A DNA stretch of 43,951 bases from assembly GCA_022340715.1 (NCBI GenBank), contig JAJDNK010000098.1, positions 1-43,951 of the forward strand, in the 5' to 3' direction. The first letter of the stretch is position 1. The number at the start of each line of letters is the position of its first letter. Positions 30,207 to 38,484 of this stretch are shown here, in pieces. Source of the stretch: a bacterium BMS3Abin03. Lineage in GTDB: Bacteria; Bacteroidota; Ignavibacteria; Ignavibacteriales; Ignavibacteriaceae. Made by a program: the position numbers and the translations under genes. The notes under the pieces are model-generated. The model did no database searches. It had not been told where the DNA came from and saw nothing but the letters and a program-made list of their open reading frames with translations.

Positions 30207-30743
30207 TTATTTTTCCAGTTCGGCCTGAACAAAGTCCAGCTCTACAGGAGTTTTTCGACCGAAGATAGAAACCATAACTTTGATTTTCATTTTCTCTTCG
30301 TTAACCTCTTCGATAGTACCACTGAAATTGTTAAATGGTCCATCGATAATTTTTACCAGGTCACCATTCCTGAAAATTGTTTCCATTCGTTCAGTGTTTT
30401 CATCCTGGTTTATTCTACCAACAATTCTTTTAACTTCTTCGGGCTGCAATGGATTAGGATTACTTGCAGTCCCTAAAAATCCCATTACAGATTGCGTGTT
30501 AGTAATAAATTCCTTTACCTGGTTATCCAATACAGCATGAACGAGTATATATCCCGGAAAGAAATTTTTTGTTTTGCTCTTCTTTTTACCATCTTTTACT
30601 TCAAACACCTTTTCCATCGGAACAAGTATCTCAAGTATTTTTGATTTTATCTGTTCGTGATCAGCAAGTTCCGATTCTAAAAGCTGCTTTACTTTATTTT
30701 CATGACCGGAGAATGTTCTGACCACGTACCATCTAGCTTCCAT
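30207..30743 (-). CDS. nusG: Transcription termination/antitermination factor NusG
   Basis: The N-terminal NGN domain starts ARWYVVRTFSGHENKVKQLL and contains FFPGYILVHAVLD; the C-terminal KOW domain contains FRNGDLVKIIDGPFNNFSG. It binds the RNA polymerase clamp and couples to S10 or Rho. The length of 178 is normal, with no inserted domain. ATG start. It lies directly after secE. Confidence 0.97.
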   Translation of the reverse strand: MEARWYVVRTFSGHENKVKQLLESELADHEQIKSKILEILVPMEKVFEVKDGKKKSKTKNFFPGYILVHAVLDNQVKEFITNTQSVMGFLGTASNPNPLQPEEVKRIVGRINQDENTERMETIFRNGDLVKIIDGPFNNFSGTIEEVNEEKMKIKVMVSIFGRKTPVELDFVQAELEK

Positions 30744-30755
30744 AATTAACTATAC

Positions 30756-30938
30756 CTAAAAAATCCCTTTGAATACCTGGTTAATAATCATATCGATAAC
30801 ATAAGTAAATCCAGCAAGAATAAGACATACTATTATCACGACCTTGGTTGATTCCATTAATTCCGCTTTAGTAGGCCAGGTAACCTTTTTCATTTCTTTA
30901 ACAACGTCTTCAAAAAATTTTTTTATCTTATCTTTCAT
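30756..30938 (-). CDS. secE: Preprotein translocase subunit SecE
   Basis: 60-residue single-span form. The amphipathic KKFFEDVVKEMKKVTWPTKAEL segment carries the SecE signature VTWPT, followed by one transmembrane helix (about 33-55). It is an essential clamp for SecY (4576-5913). ATG start. It lies between tRNA-Trp and nusG, as in many bacteria. Confidence 0.95.
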   Translation of the reverse strand: MKDKIKKFFEDVVKEMKKVTWPTKAELMESTKVVIIVCLILAGFTYVIDMIINQVFKGIF

Positions 30939-30965
30939 TTTTTTCCATTAAGGTTTTAAATGTTG

Positions 30966-31038
30966 CACGTCAGGAAGGACTCGAACCTCCAACCTGCGGT
31001 TTTGGAGACCGCTGCTCTACCAATTGAGCTACTGACGT
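30966..31038 (-). tRNA. tRNA-Trp (anticodon CCA)
   Basis: 73-base cloverleaf. The acceptor stem ACGTCAG pairs with CTGACGT, T8 is present, the anticodon stem is GCGGT/ACCGC around loop CTCCAAA, the T-arm contains GGTTCGAGTCC, and the discriminator is G. CCA is not encoded. It lies immediately upstream of secE in the transcript. Confidence 0.96.
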
Positions 31039-31049
31039 AGGCAATGTCA

Positions 31050-31199
31050 TCATTTAGTTTCTTTGTGGACAGTATGTTTTCTATCCCAACGGCAGTATTT
31101 TTTATACTCAACCCTTCCCGGGTGAAGTCTTTTATTTTTTGTAGTAGTGTAATTCCTTCTTTTACACTCTGTACATTCTAATGTGATAATTTCTCTCAT
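31050..31199 (-). CDS. rpmG: 50S ribosomal protein L33 with altered zinc site
   Basis: 49-residue protein, [20 protein letters not shown] onward, ending KHTVHKETK, the L33 signature. C9 and C12 form the first zinc knuckle. The second knuckle reads YCRWDRKH: C36 is kept, but the position of the usual fourth cysteine (39) is aspartate. ATG at 31197-31199, stop TGA at 31050-31052. It lies between tRNA-Thr and tRNA-Trp, the place where tufB often lies in other bacteria. Confidence 0.95.
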   Translation of the reverse strand: MREIITLECTECKRRNYTTTKNKRLHPGRVEYKKYCRWDRKHTVHKETK

Positions 31200-31275
31200 G
31201 GTATTAACTTAAAGTGTTTTACAAATTCGAAACTTATTACTCCCGTTCATCGGGATAATTAAATCTAACTATTTG

Positions 31276-31348
31276 AGCTGACGACCGGGATTGAACCGGT
31301 GACCTCATCCTTACCAAGGATGTGCTCTACCAACTGAGCTACGTCAGC
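31276..31348 (-). tRNA. tRNA-Thr (anticodon GGT)
   Basis: 73-base cloverleaf. The acceptor stem GCTGACG pairs with CGTCAGC, T8 is present, the anticodon stem CATCC/GGATG closes loop TTGGTAA, the T-loop is TTCAATC, and the discriminator is T. CCA is not encoded. Confidence 0.96.
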
Positions 31349-31365
31349 AGAGTTTTTATAGTTCG

Positions 31366-31439
31366 AGCGGGAGACGGGACTCGAACCCGCGACCAACAGC
31401 TTGGAAGGCTGTGACTCTAGCCAACTGAGTTACTCCCGC
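31366..31439 (-). tRNA. tRNA-Gly (anticodon TCC)
   Basis: 74-base cloverleaf. The acceptor stem GCGGGAG pairs with CTCCCGC, T8 is present, the anticodon stem ACAGC/GCTGT closes loop CTTCCAA, the T-loop is TTCGAGT, and the discriminator is T as usual for bacterial tRNA-Gly. CCA is not encoded. Only 17 bases separate it from tRNA-Thr. Confidence 0.96.
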
Positions 31440-31620
31440 TTTTAATTTCGTTATTAATTTCATCTGGGTTTAAAGAAGATGAATACGTGAAATCAATCGT
31501 TTAAATTATTAACTTTTGAGATAACTAATCACTATTAGTAAGAAAATTAATAAAAAAACTGCAAGCATAGAACATTGTCAACCCGCAAAAACCATACTCA
31601 ATTTTCAGTACAAAAAGAAC

Positions 31621-31662
31621 AAAAAAATAAGGGAAGTAAATCATCAATTAATATTTCCCTTA
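31621..31662 (-). terminator. Rho-independent terminator/attenuator after tRNA-Tyr
   Basis: 8-bp stem (31628-31635 with 31655-31662) with a 19-base loop, followed on the minus strand by a run of seven T (31627-31621). It lies in the 242-base gap between tRNA-Tyr and tRNA-Gly. A lone TTGACA (31576-31581) lies downstream, but I see no matching -10 at 16-18 bases, so a second promoter is unproven. Confidence 0.7.
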
Positions 31663-31681
31663 CAATACAAAACTTTTTCAG

Positions 31682-31765
31682 TGGGCGGCGAGGGATTCGA
31701 ACCCCCAAAGGCTTCCGCCAACGGATTTACAGTCCGCCCCGGCTCTCCAACTCCGGCGTCCGCCC
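31682..31765 (-). tRNA. tRNA-Tyr (anticodon GTA), unusual acceptor/position 8
   Basis: 84-base tRNA with a long variable arm, as expected for bacterial Tyr. The anticodon stem CGGA/TCCG closes loop CTGTAAA, the T-arm is GGGGG-TTCGAAT-CCCTC, and the discriminator is A. Positions 1-6 of the acceptor pair with 67-72, but A7 faces G66, and position 8 is C rather than the near-universal T. The other four tRNAs here have T8. CCA is not encoded. Confidence 0.93.
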
Positions 31766-31791
31766 TCAAACTTTAAAAATTACGAGCAAGA

Positions 31792-31820
31792 AATATATTT
31801 CTATCTATATCAAAAAGCAA
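31792..31820 (-). promoter_or_regulatory. Predicted promoter of the tRNA-rpmG-secE-nusG-rpl-rpo transcript
   Basis: On the minus strand, -35 TTGCTT (31815-31820) and -10 TATATT (31792-31797) are 17 bases apart. The -10 ends 26 bases before the tRNA-Tyr 5' end, giving a short leader. Confidence 0.6.
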
Positions 31821-31879
31821 ATATTGCTTATATTGGAATGGTTATCAATTTAGATGGTAAATATTTTTACACTTAATAA

Positions 31880-33418
31880 TTAGTGTTTCCAGAGCTCTCT
31901 ATCTAAACTTCTGTACTGAATAGCTTCACTGATATGATTTGGCTTGATTTCCAGCGAATTTTCAAGATCCGCAATTGTGCGGCTTACCTTTAATATTCTA
32001 TCATAGGCTCGCGCAGATAAACCTAATTTAGTCATCGCCATTTTCAGAAGTTCTTCGCCAGAAGAATCCAGCTTACAGTACTTTTTCACCTCTTTTGAAC
32101 CCATATCACTGTTATTAAATATATGTGGATTTCCCCCATATCTGTTCAACTGGATTTCTCTTGCCTGCATCACTCTTTCTCTTATTGCTTCGGAGTTTTC
32201 ACTGTGCTCTTTTGCAGATAATTCTTTGAATTTAACGGCTGGAACCTCGATATGAATATCTATTCTATCCAATAAAGGCCCGGATATTTTAGCCATATAT
32301 CTTTGTATGGATGGTGGTGTGCAAGTACATTCTTTATTCGGATCTGTAAAGAAACCACAAGGGCAGGGATTCATCGCCGCAGCCAACATAAAATTAGCCG
32401 GAAATTCCAGAGATAATTTCGATCTGCTTACAGTTACTCTTGAATCTTCAAGAGGTTGACGCAAAACCTCCAGAACATTCTTTTTAAACTCAGGTAACTC
32501 ATCCAAAAAGAGAACACCATAATGCGCAAAGGATACTTCTCCCGGTCTGGGAAATGATCCTCCACCAACTAAAGCCGCATCAGAAACTGTATGATGTGGA
32601 CTACGGAAGGGTCTTTCGGTAACCAACGCCAGATCTTTAGGAAGTATTCCTGCAATTGAATGTATCTTTGTTGTTTCCAAAGCTTCTTCGAAAGTCATCG
32701 GGGGAAGAATTGATGGCAATCTTTTAGCAAGCATTGTTTTACCGGATCCAGGTGGTCCGATCATTAATATATTATGTGCACCCGCAGCGGCAACTTCTAA
32801 CGCACGTTTTACATTTTCCTGTCCTTTAACATCTGTAAAATCGAGATGGTACCGATTTAAATTCGAAAAATTTTCATCCTTCTCAGACCTAACGGGCAAA
32901 ATATCTTTATCTCCGTTTAAGAAATCAACAACATCTCTCAAGTTATCAATTCCATAAACGTCCACACCATCAACGATTGATGCTTCCCTGGATGAATCCA
33001 CGGGAAGGACAACTCTTTTTATCCCTTTATTTCTTGCTTCAACAGTTATCGGTAGTGCTCCTTTAACATGTCTCAACTTCCCATCAAGTGAAAGCTCTCC
33101 CAGAAAAATTGTTTCATCAAGTTGATTCCCGGTTATAATTTCATTTGCGGATAAAATTCCAACTGCGATAGGTAGATCAAAGGCGCTGCCTTCTTTTTTA
33201 ATATCAGCTGGTGCAAGATTAATTGTAATCCTTTTAATCGGAAATTTATATCCACTGTTTTTTATTGCAGTAATTACTCTTTCTTTGCTTTCCTTAACAG
33301 CATTGTCAGGCAATCCTACAATCGTAAAACCAGGGATTTGCTGCTCCACATTAGTTTCTACTTCAACTAAGTAAGCATCAATTCCGTATGTAGCACTGGA
33401 GTAAATTTTGGAGAGCAT
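31880..33418 (-). CDS. YifB/ComM-family AAA+ ATPase (Mg-chelatase-like)
   Basis: 512 residues. The N-terminal Lon-protease-like (ChlI) domain covers about 1-170. The AAA+ domain has Walker A GPPGSGKT at 221-228 and Walker B LFLDE at 303-307, then a Cys cluster with CPCG at 352-355 and C364, C366, and a C-terminal Mg-chelatase domain with [18 protein letters not shown]. In Proteobacteria ComM is a helicase promoting branch migration in natural transformation; the role in this lineage is unknown. ATG start. Close after the T9SS cargo gene on the same strand. Confidence 0.93.
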   Translation of the reverse strand: MLSKIYSSATYGIDAYLVEVETNVEQQIPGFTIVGLPDNAVKESKERVITAIKNSGYKFPIKRITINLAPADIKKEGSAFDLPIAVGILSANEIITGNQLDETIFLGELSLDGKLRHVKGALPITVEARNKGIKRVVLPVDSSREASIVDGVDVYGIDNLRDVVDFLNGDKDILPVRSEKDENFSNLNRYHLDFTDVKGQENVKRALEVAAAGAHNILMIGPPGSGKTMLAKRLPSILPPMTFEEALETTKIHSIAGILPKDLALVTERPFRSPHHTVSDAALVGGGSFPRPGEVSFAHYGVLFLDELPEFKKNVLEVLRQPLEDSRVTVSRSKLSLEFPANFMLAAAMNPCPCGFFTDPNKECTCTPPSIQRYMAKISGPLLDRIDIHIEVPAVKFKELSAKEHSENSEAIRERVMQAREIQLNRYGGNPHIFNNSDMGSKEVKKYCKLDSSGEELLKMAMTKLGLSARAYDRILKVSRTIADLENSLEIKPNHISEAIQYRSLDRELWKH

Positions 33419-33470
33419 GATAATTTAAAATACAATATTCCTGACCCAATTAAAAAATGTAGCTGACCGT

Positions 33471-35150
33471 TTATTTAGCCAGTATCATTTTTTTTGTTTG
33501 ATTAAAATTTGGTGTAGATACTTTATAAAGATAAATACCTGAAGGTAACTCACTTCCGTTAAATGTAAAACTATACTCCCCTTTTGATAAAGTTCCATGA
33601 AACAAATCCGCTACCTTCTGTCCTTCAAGATTATAAACAACGATATGAAATTCTGCAGCTTCCAACACTTCAACAGAAATCTGTGTTGCCGGATTAAACG
33701 GATTCGGATAATTTTGTCCAACAACAAATTCCTCCATTTTACCCTGGCCAACTTTTACCTGCGATGAATATGTTAATGATCCATCTTTATTAATCTGTTT
33801 TACTCTGAAATAAACAACTTCCGAATTATCTTTTCTATCACTCAGGTATGAATACTCACGGTCTGTAGAATTATCCGCATCCGTTTTATAAATATCGACA
33901 TAACTTTTTTCTCCTTCAGCACGTTCAATGTAGTATTCGGAGGCGTTTTTAAAATCTCCACCACCCCATGTTAATTCATAGTAAGTGCTCATTAATCTTA
34001 TGTTAAGTTCCGGTGCACGACCGAATACAGGAGCATCTGAAGAAACAAGATTAACATTATTTGCATTTACTAAATCATATTTTGTCAGGTCAGAAATATT
34101 TAATTCGTTGAAGTTTAACTGCATTAAAACTCTAGAACTATCACTTATAAAACTGGAAAAGGTTCGGTTTTTCATCACTGCATCAATCGATTCGTTAAGA
34201 TCTACGAAACGCAACTGATCAATTTTTATGTTCCCTTGTTCCGGTCCTATAAAAGAAAATTCCAGATCAGATAAATTAATTGTAAGAGGCAAATCAAAAA
34301 CCGAAAACTCTTTGCCATTACAATAAAATTTTATTTCATTATCCTTAAATGATAATTCAATTTCAAAATGCTGCCAGTTATTGTTTGAAACAAAGTACGG
34401 GATTATACTGTATTCGGTATGAAAAGTAGATTCGCAGGTTAATATCTGAAATTGATTTATAACAAGTTGATATTCGATAAGGTTGGTTTGCTTATTTTTT
34501 ATTTCAAAGAAAGGGGAACGAACTTTATCCTGTTTGAGCCAGAATCCGAGTAGCAGATTGTGATCGAATTTTAAATCTGGTGACACAGTGAATTTTGATT
34601 GTGATCTAAGGCTTAACGCTCTTTCACCAATAAGGGATGTTTTATAAAAATCTATTTTCACCCTGTAATGATCCGGGTAACTGGTAAATAATTCTTCTTT
34701 AGAACTTTTAAGGTAACCTGTTATTTTATTGTTTTTCCGGAACTCACCATAAAATTCAATTTCAGAGTAATCAACGGTTTCTGATTCAAATCTCATTAGT
34801 ATCTGGAAGAAGGAACCATCCTGTTTGAGAGAAGGTTCTTTTAAATTTATTGAACACATTGAAGCATCATAAAGATATCCTTCATTGGAGGCGCTTGAAA
34901 CTTTTATATTCTGTTCTTCATCTCCGGTCCTCATAATTACTGATTCTAATTTAATTCCTCTCTCAGGAATGATATAAAGATCCAGCTTATCAGATTTAGC
35001 AAAATCGTTGGATGTAATGATGGACACTTCGAAGGTTTTTCCCTGACGAACAAGTTCCGGATAGGCAAGTTTAAAATTATCCCCGAATTGTTGTGCCGGT
35101 GAAAATATAAACCACCCCAGAACAATCCATATAGTTAGAATTCTGTACAT
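33471..35150 (-). CDS. Secreted T9SS cargo protein with LamG-like region
   Basis: 559 residues, function not known. Residues 1-19 form a signal peptide (hydrophobic core, predicted cleavage SPA-QQ). About 195-330 resemble a concanavalin A/LamG-type jelly roll (NNWQHFEIELSFKDNEIKFY ... NIKIDQLRFVD). About 375-468 look fibronectin-III-like, ending YFRVKQINKDGSLTYSS. About 470-559 form the type IX secretion sorting domain, with NYPNPFNP at about 480 and the end SGIYLYKVSTPNFNQTKKMI. No catalytic motif recognised. Likely surface-displayed or secreted. It follows nuoI by 38 bases, which may be chance. Confidence 0.85.
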   Translation of the reverse strand: MYRILTIWIVLGWFIFSPAQQFGDNFKLAYPELVRQGKTFEVSIITSNDFAKSDKLDLYIIPERGIKLESVIMRTGDEEQNIKVSSASNEGYLYDASMCSINLKEPSLKQDGSFFQILMRFESETVDYSEIEFYGEFRKNNKITGYLKSSKEELFTSYPDHYRVKIDFYKTSLIGERALSLRSQSKFTVSPDLKFDHNLLLGFWLKQDKVRSPFFEIKNKQTNLIEYQLVINQFQILTCESTFHTEYSIIPYFVSNNNWQHFEIELSFKDNEIKFYCNGKEFSVFDLPLTINLSDLEFSFIGPEQGNIKIDQLRFVDLNESIDAVMKNRTFSSFISDSSRVLMQLNFNELNISDLTKYDLVNANNVNLVSSDAPVFGRAPELNIRLMSTYYELTWGGGDFKNASEYYIERAEGEKSYVDIYKTDADNSTDREYSYLSDRKDNSEVVYFRVKQINKDGSLTYSSQVKVGQGKMEEFVVGQNYPNPFNPATQISVEVLEAAEFHIVVYNLEGQKVADLFHGTLSKGEYSFTFNGSELPSGIYLYKVSTPNFNQTKKMILAK

Positions 35151-35188
35151 CGTATCGGTAATTAAGGAAAATTAATCGAGATGTTCAA

Positions 35189-35692
35189 CTACTTATATTG
35201 TCGGAGGAAATCTATCTTGTCCTGAATCTGGCTAATAGGGACTAAAAGCTTGTCTTTTCCATAAATTGCGTCTTCCCTGTTAGAAAAAGCGAGTTCATAA
35301 TCTTTACTCATAATAATTGCCTCTTCGGGGCAAACTTCTTCACAAAATCCGCAAAAAATGCATCTTAGCATATTAATTTCAAATTTTTCGGGATATCTCT
35401 CTTTTTCTCTTTCGGTTTCACCAGCCTGAACTTCAATTGCAAGTGCCGGACAAACTCTTGAACATAAACCGCAGGCAACACATCTTTCTTCGCCATTAGA
35501 ATCCTCAACAAGTACAGGTCTGCCGCGGTAAGAACTTGGAGGAATAAATTTTTCTTCAGGATACTCAAACGTAAATTTTGGTCGAATCATATTCTTAAAA
35601 GTAAGAGTTAATCCCTTCAGGATTTCAGGGATATATAACTTTTCTAAAAATGTCAAGTCTTTTTCTCTTCTTTTAATTGATTTAAGTGCCAT
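35189..35692 (-). CDS. nuoI: NADH-quinone oxidoreductase subunit I
   Basis: Peripheral-arm ferredoxin subunit of complex I, carrying clusters N6a and N6b. Two canonical CxxCxxCxxxC(P) motifs: C71, C74, C77, C81 and C111, C114, C117, C121. The length of 167 is typical. ATG start. It follows nuoH by 45 bases. The remaining nuo genes (A-F and J-N) are not in this window. Confidence 0.95.
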   Translation of the reverse strand: MALKSIKRREKDLTFLEKLYIPEILKGLTLTFKNMIRPKFTFEYPEEKFIPPSSYRGRPVLVEDSNGEERCVACGLCSRVCPALAIEVQAGETEREKERYPEKFEINMLRCIFCGFCEEVCPEEAIIMSKDYELAFSNREDAIYGKDKLLVPISQIQDKIDFLRQYK

Positions 35693-35737
35693 ATCTATCC
35701 AAACAAATCTTTCTTATTAATTCATCATTAAATTTTT

Positions 35738-36769
35738 CTATAATCCGAAAACCATTATCAACAATGCCACCCAAATAATATTAATTAATGAAAGCGGAAA
35801 CATTACTTTCCACCCGAGACTCATTAACTGATCATAGCGGAATCTTGGAAGACTCCATCGAATCCATAAAAAGAAAAACAACATTGCAACCAATTTAAAA
35901 ATGAATGCACCTACTTGAAGTACAATTACAAGCCCGGACGGCAAACCGAGTAAATCAATATATGGAATTTGCCAGCCGCCCAGATAAAGTGTAACTATGA
36001 AAGCACTGGCGATTGTCATATTTGCATATTCCGATAAAAAGAATCCTGCAAATTTCATGCTGCTGTACTCCGTATGAAAACCACCAACCAGTTCCGGTTC
36101 AGCTTCCGGAAGATCAAAAGGGAGCCTGTTTGTTTCGGCAAAGGCAGAAACAACAAAAGTAATAAATCCAATCGGTTGTATGATTGCATTCCACATCCAC
36201 CCGGATTGCGATTGAACAATTGCTATCGGTCTCAGAGATTCTGATAACAAAAGTACACCGCCAACTGAAAATCCCATGGAAATTTCATACGAGATCATTT
36301 GTGCTGAAGATCTGATACCACCTAAAAGTGAATACTTACTTCCTGAAGACCACCCTGCTAAAGTTATAGCGTAAACTCCAAGAGAAGTTAACGCAAGAAT
36401 AAAAAGTACGCCTATATTAACATCTGCAACAACTAGAGGAATATTATACCCAAAAATCTTAACATCGGGTCCAAACGGAATAACAGCAAATGTAGTGAAC
36501 GCAACGAAAAGAGCAATCATCGGTGCAAGTGCGTGAATTATTCTGTCCGATTTTTCCGGAACGATATCTTCTTTTAATAATAATTTGAAAACATCAGCAA
36601 ACGGCTGCAAAACTCCCTTCCATCCAACACGGTTTGGACCAATCCTGTTTTGCGCCCATGCACTTACCTTTCGCTCAAAATAAACAAGGTAAGCGACCGT
36701 AAGAAATAAAAGTCCAACGATTATAAGAATTTTTATCAGACTGAAAATGATTACTTCCCCGATACTCAT
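35738..36769 (-). CDS. nuoH: NADH-quinone oxidoreductase subunit H
   Basis: Membrane subunit at the junction of the two arms of complex I, forming part of the quinone chamber. It has about eight transmembrane helices. The signatures RKVSAWAQNRIGPNRVGWKG and LQPFADVFKLLLKEDIVPE are present, plus AFAETNRLPFDLPEAEPELV and GGFHTEYSSMKFAGFFLSEY. The length of 343 is normal. ATG start. Confidence 0.96.
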   Translation of the reverse strand: MSIGEVIIFSLIKILIIVGLLFLTVAYLVYFERKVSAWAQNRIGPNRVGWKGVLQPFADVFKLLLKEDIVPEKSDRIIHALAPMIALFVAFTTFAVIPFGPDVKIFGYNIPLVVADVNIGVLFILALTSLGVYAITLAGWSSGSKYSLLGGIRSSAQMISYEISMGFSVGGVLLLSESLRPIAIVQSQSGWMWNAIIQPIGFITFVVSAFAETNRLPFDLPEAEPELVGGFHTEYSSMKFAGFFLSEYANMTIASAFIVTLYLGGWQIPYIDLLGLPSGLVIVLQVGAFIFKLVAMLFFFLWIRWSLPRFRYDQLMSLGWKVMFPLSLINIIWVALLIMVFGL

Positions 36770-36787
36770 AAATGTATACCTTCTCTA

Positions 36788-38470
36788 TTAAGCATTAACT
36801 TTTTCCTCAACATTTCCTGTTTTTATCTTAACACCATGTTCTCCAAGATCATCATATGTCAATCCTTTGAATGCTTCAATCGAAGCCATTTCTTCAAATA
36901 CTTCTTCTGCCATTTTGAATTTCATTTTATGACCCAGTAAACCGGCAAGCGATGTAAGAATTTTCCAGGTTGCTTTAGCATCATGCTTAGTACCACGAGC
37001 CCATCTATCGAAACTCGTTCCAAATTTATCTAGCCTGCTCATTTCAAAACCATCCAAAGCCCTATCGGCATCAACTGTACTTACTGCCGGTCTTATTCTC
37101 TGAATTGTTCCCTCAAAGTTTACAAACGTTCCGTTCTTCTCAGCATAAGTTGCAGCAGGGAATATAATATCAGCAACGGAAGTTGTCTTACTTTGATTAG
37201 AAGCATGGACTATTAACAAATCGAGCTTAGACAGCATATTTTCAATTTCCGGATCAACATTAATAAAATCTTCTTTAATCACATATAAAGCTTTGATTCG
37301 TTTTTCTTTTATTCCTTTTTTAATTCCTTCTATTCCCAAACCGGATTTTGAAGGTGATACACCAACAAGCTCAGCACCTAAAGAGTTTGGTGTAATATCA
37401 TTTTGCTTTAAAATATCATCGCCAAAATTATTATCTGCACGACGAACAAAATCGATATTGCTGCTACCAACAACAGAACGTGCAAACTTAGCTAGAATGT
37501 AATTATCTTCGCAGGTTGCGTAAGCAGAACCAATGAAAGCAACTTCATCTTTTGCAAACGATTTAATTCTTGAAACTGCTTCGGCAAATGCTTCATCCCA
37601 ACCAACCTTTATTAGCTGCCCCTCTCTTCTTAGCTGAGGAGAGTCAATCCGATCCTCGGCATTAACAAATCTAAAAGTATTTAATCTACCGTGATCGCAC
37701 ATCCAGTAGCTGTTTACCTGCGGATTGTAACGTGGGGTGAGTCGTAGAATTTTATTATCTCTTACCCAAACTTCTGTGTTACAGCCACGTGAGCATCCGG
37801 GACATACAGATTTAGTTGCTGACATATCCCAGACTCTTGCATTAAATCTGAAATCTTTACTTGTCAATGCACCAACTGGACAAATATCAATTGTGTTCAT
37901 CGAGTAAGGATTATCCATTTGCTGACCGGGATAAGTCGTAATTGTAACGTGATCTCCCCTTTGTACAAAAGTTAGTTGTGGACTCTTAGCGATTTCATCA
38001 CAAAAGCGAATGCAACGTGAACATGAAATACATCGCTCGCCATCAAACATTACTCTGGGACCAAGATCGACGTGTTTTTGCTTATGAACTTTTTCTTCTG
38101 TAAACCGGCTTTCACCGACACTGTATTTATAAGCGTAATCCTGAAGCTTGCATTCACCCGCTTCATCGCAAATAGGACAGTCCAACGGATGATTAATTAA
38201 TAAAAATTCCATCACTGCATTTCTTGCAGCAATTGTCTTTTCCGATTGTGTATGAACAACCATTCCTTCTGAAGCGATTGTAGAACAAGCAATAACAAGT
38301 TTAGGTATTTTTTCAACTTCAACAAGACAAATTCTGCAGTTACCGGAAATTGAAAGCTCCGGATGCCAGCAGAAATGAGGAATATCAATCCCATTATCTC
38401 TGGCTGCCTGGATAATTGTTTGTCCCGGTTTAAATTCTATTTCATTATTATCTATTTTAATTTTGGGCAT
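36788..38470 (-). CDS. nuoG: NADH-quinone oxidoreductase subunit G (short form)
   Basis: 560 residues against about 780-910 in many bacteria; the molybdopterin-like domain is shortened. The N-terminal [2Fe-2S] site uses C34, C45, C48, C62. The His-Cys cluster N5 uses H94, C98, C101, C107. N4 uses C147, C150, C153 and C197. A further motif, C223, C226, C230 and C258, matches the N7 cluster known in E. coli and Thermus. ATG start, 14 bases after the M16 peptidase gene. Order G-H-I on one transcript. Confidence 0.94.
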   Translation of the reverse strand: MPKIKIDNNEIEFKPGQTIIQAARDNGIDIPHFCWHPELSISGNCRICLVEVEKIPKLVIACSTIASEGMVVHTQSEKTIAARNAVMEFLLINHPLDCPICDEAGECKLQDYAYKYSVGESRFTEEKVHKQKHVDLGPRVMFDGERCISCSRCIRFCDEIAKSPQLTFVQRGDHVTITTYPGQQMDNPYSMNTIDICPVGALTSKDFRFNARVWDMSATKSVCPGCSRGCNTEVWVRDNKILRLTPRYNPQVNSYWMCDHGRLNTFRFVNAEDRIDSPQLRREGQLIKVGWDEAFAEAVSRIKSFAKDEVAFIGSAYATCEDNYILAKFARSVVGSSNIDFVRRADNNFGDDILKQNDITPNSLGAELVGVSPSKSGLGIEGIKKGIKEKRIKALYVIKEDFINVDPEIENMLSKLDLLIVHASNQSKTTSVADIIFPAATYAEKNGTFVNFEGTIQRIRPAVSTVDADRALDGFEMSRLDKFGTSFDRWARGTKHDAKATWKILTSLAGLLGHKMKFKMAEEVFEEMASIEAFKGLTYDDLGEHGVKIKTGNVEEKVNA

Positions 38471-38484
38471 CTTTTCTCTGTATC

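Noticed and set aside
31576..31581. TTGACA as -35 of a promoter for tRNA-Gly
   Set aside because: No acceptable -10 at 16-18 bases; only a T-run lies there.
31575..31853. Plus-strand open frame of 92 codons
   Set aside because: It runs antisense across the tRNA-Tyr gene, its terminator and its promoter, and has no family resemblance; chance open frame.
31862..31885. Palindrome overlapping the YifB-family gene stop as a terminator
   Set aside because: Only a 5-bp stem with an interrupted A/T tract; too weak to call.
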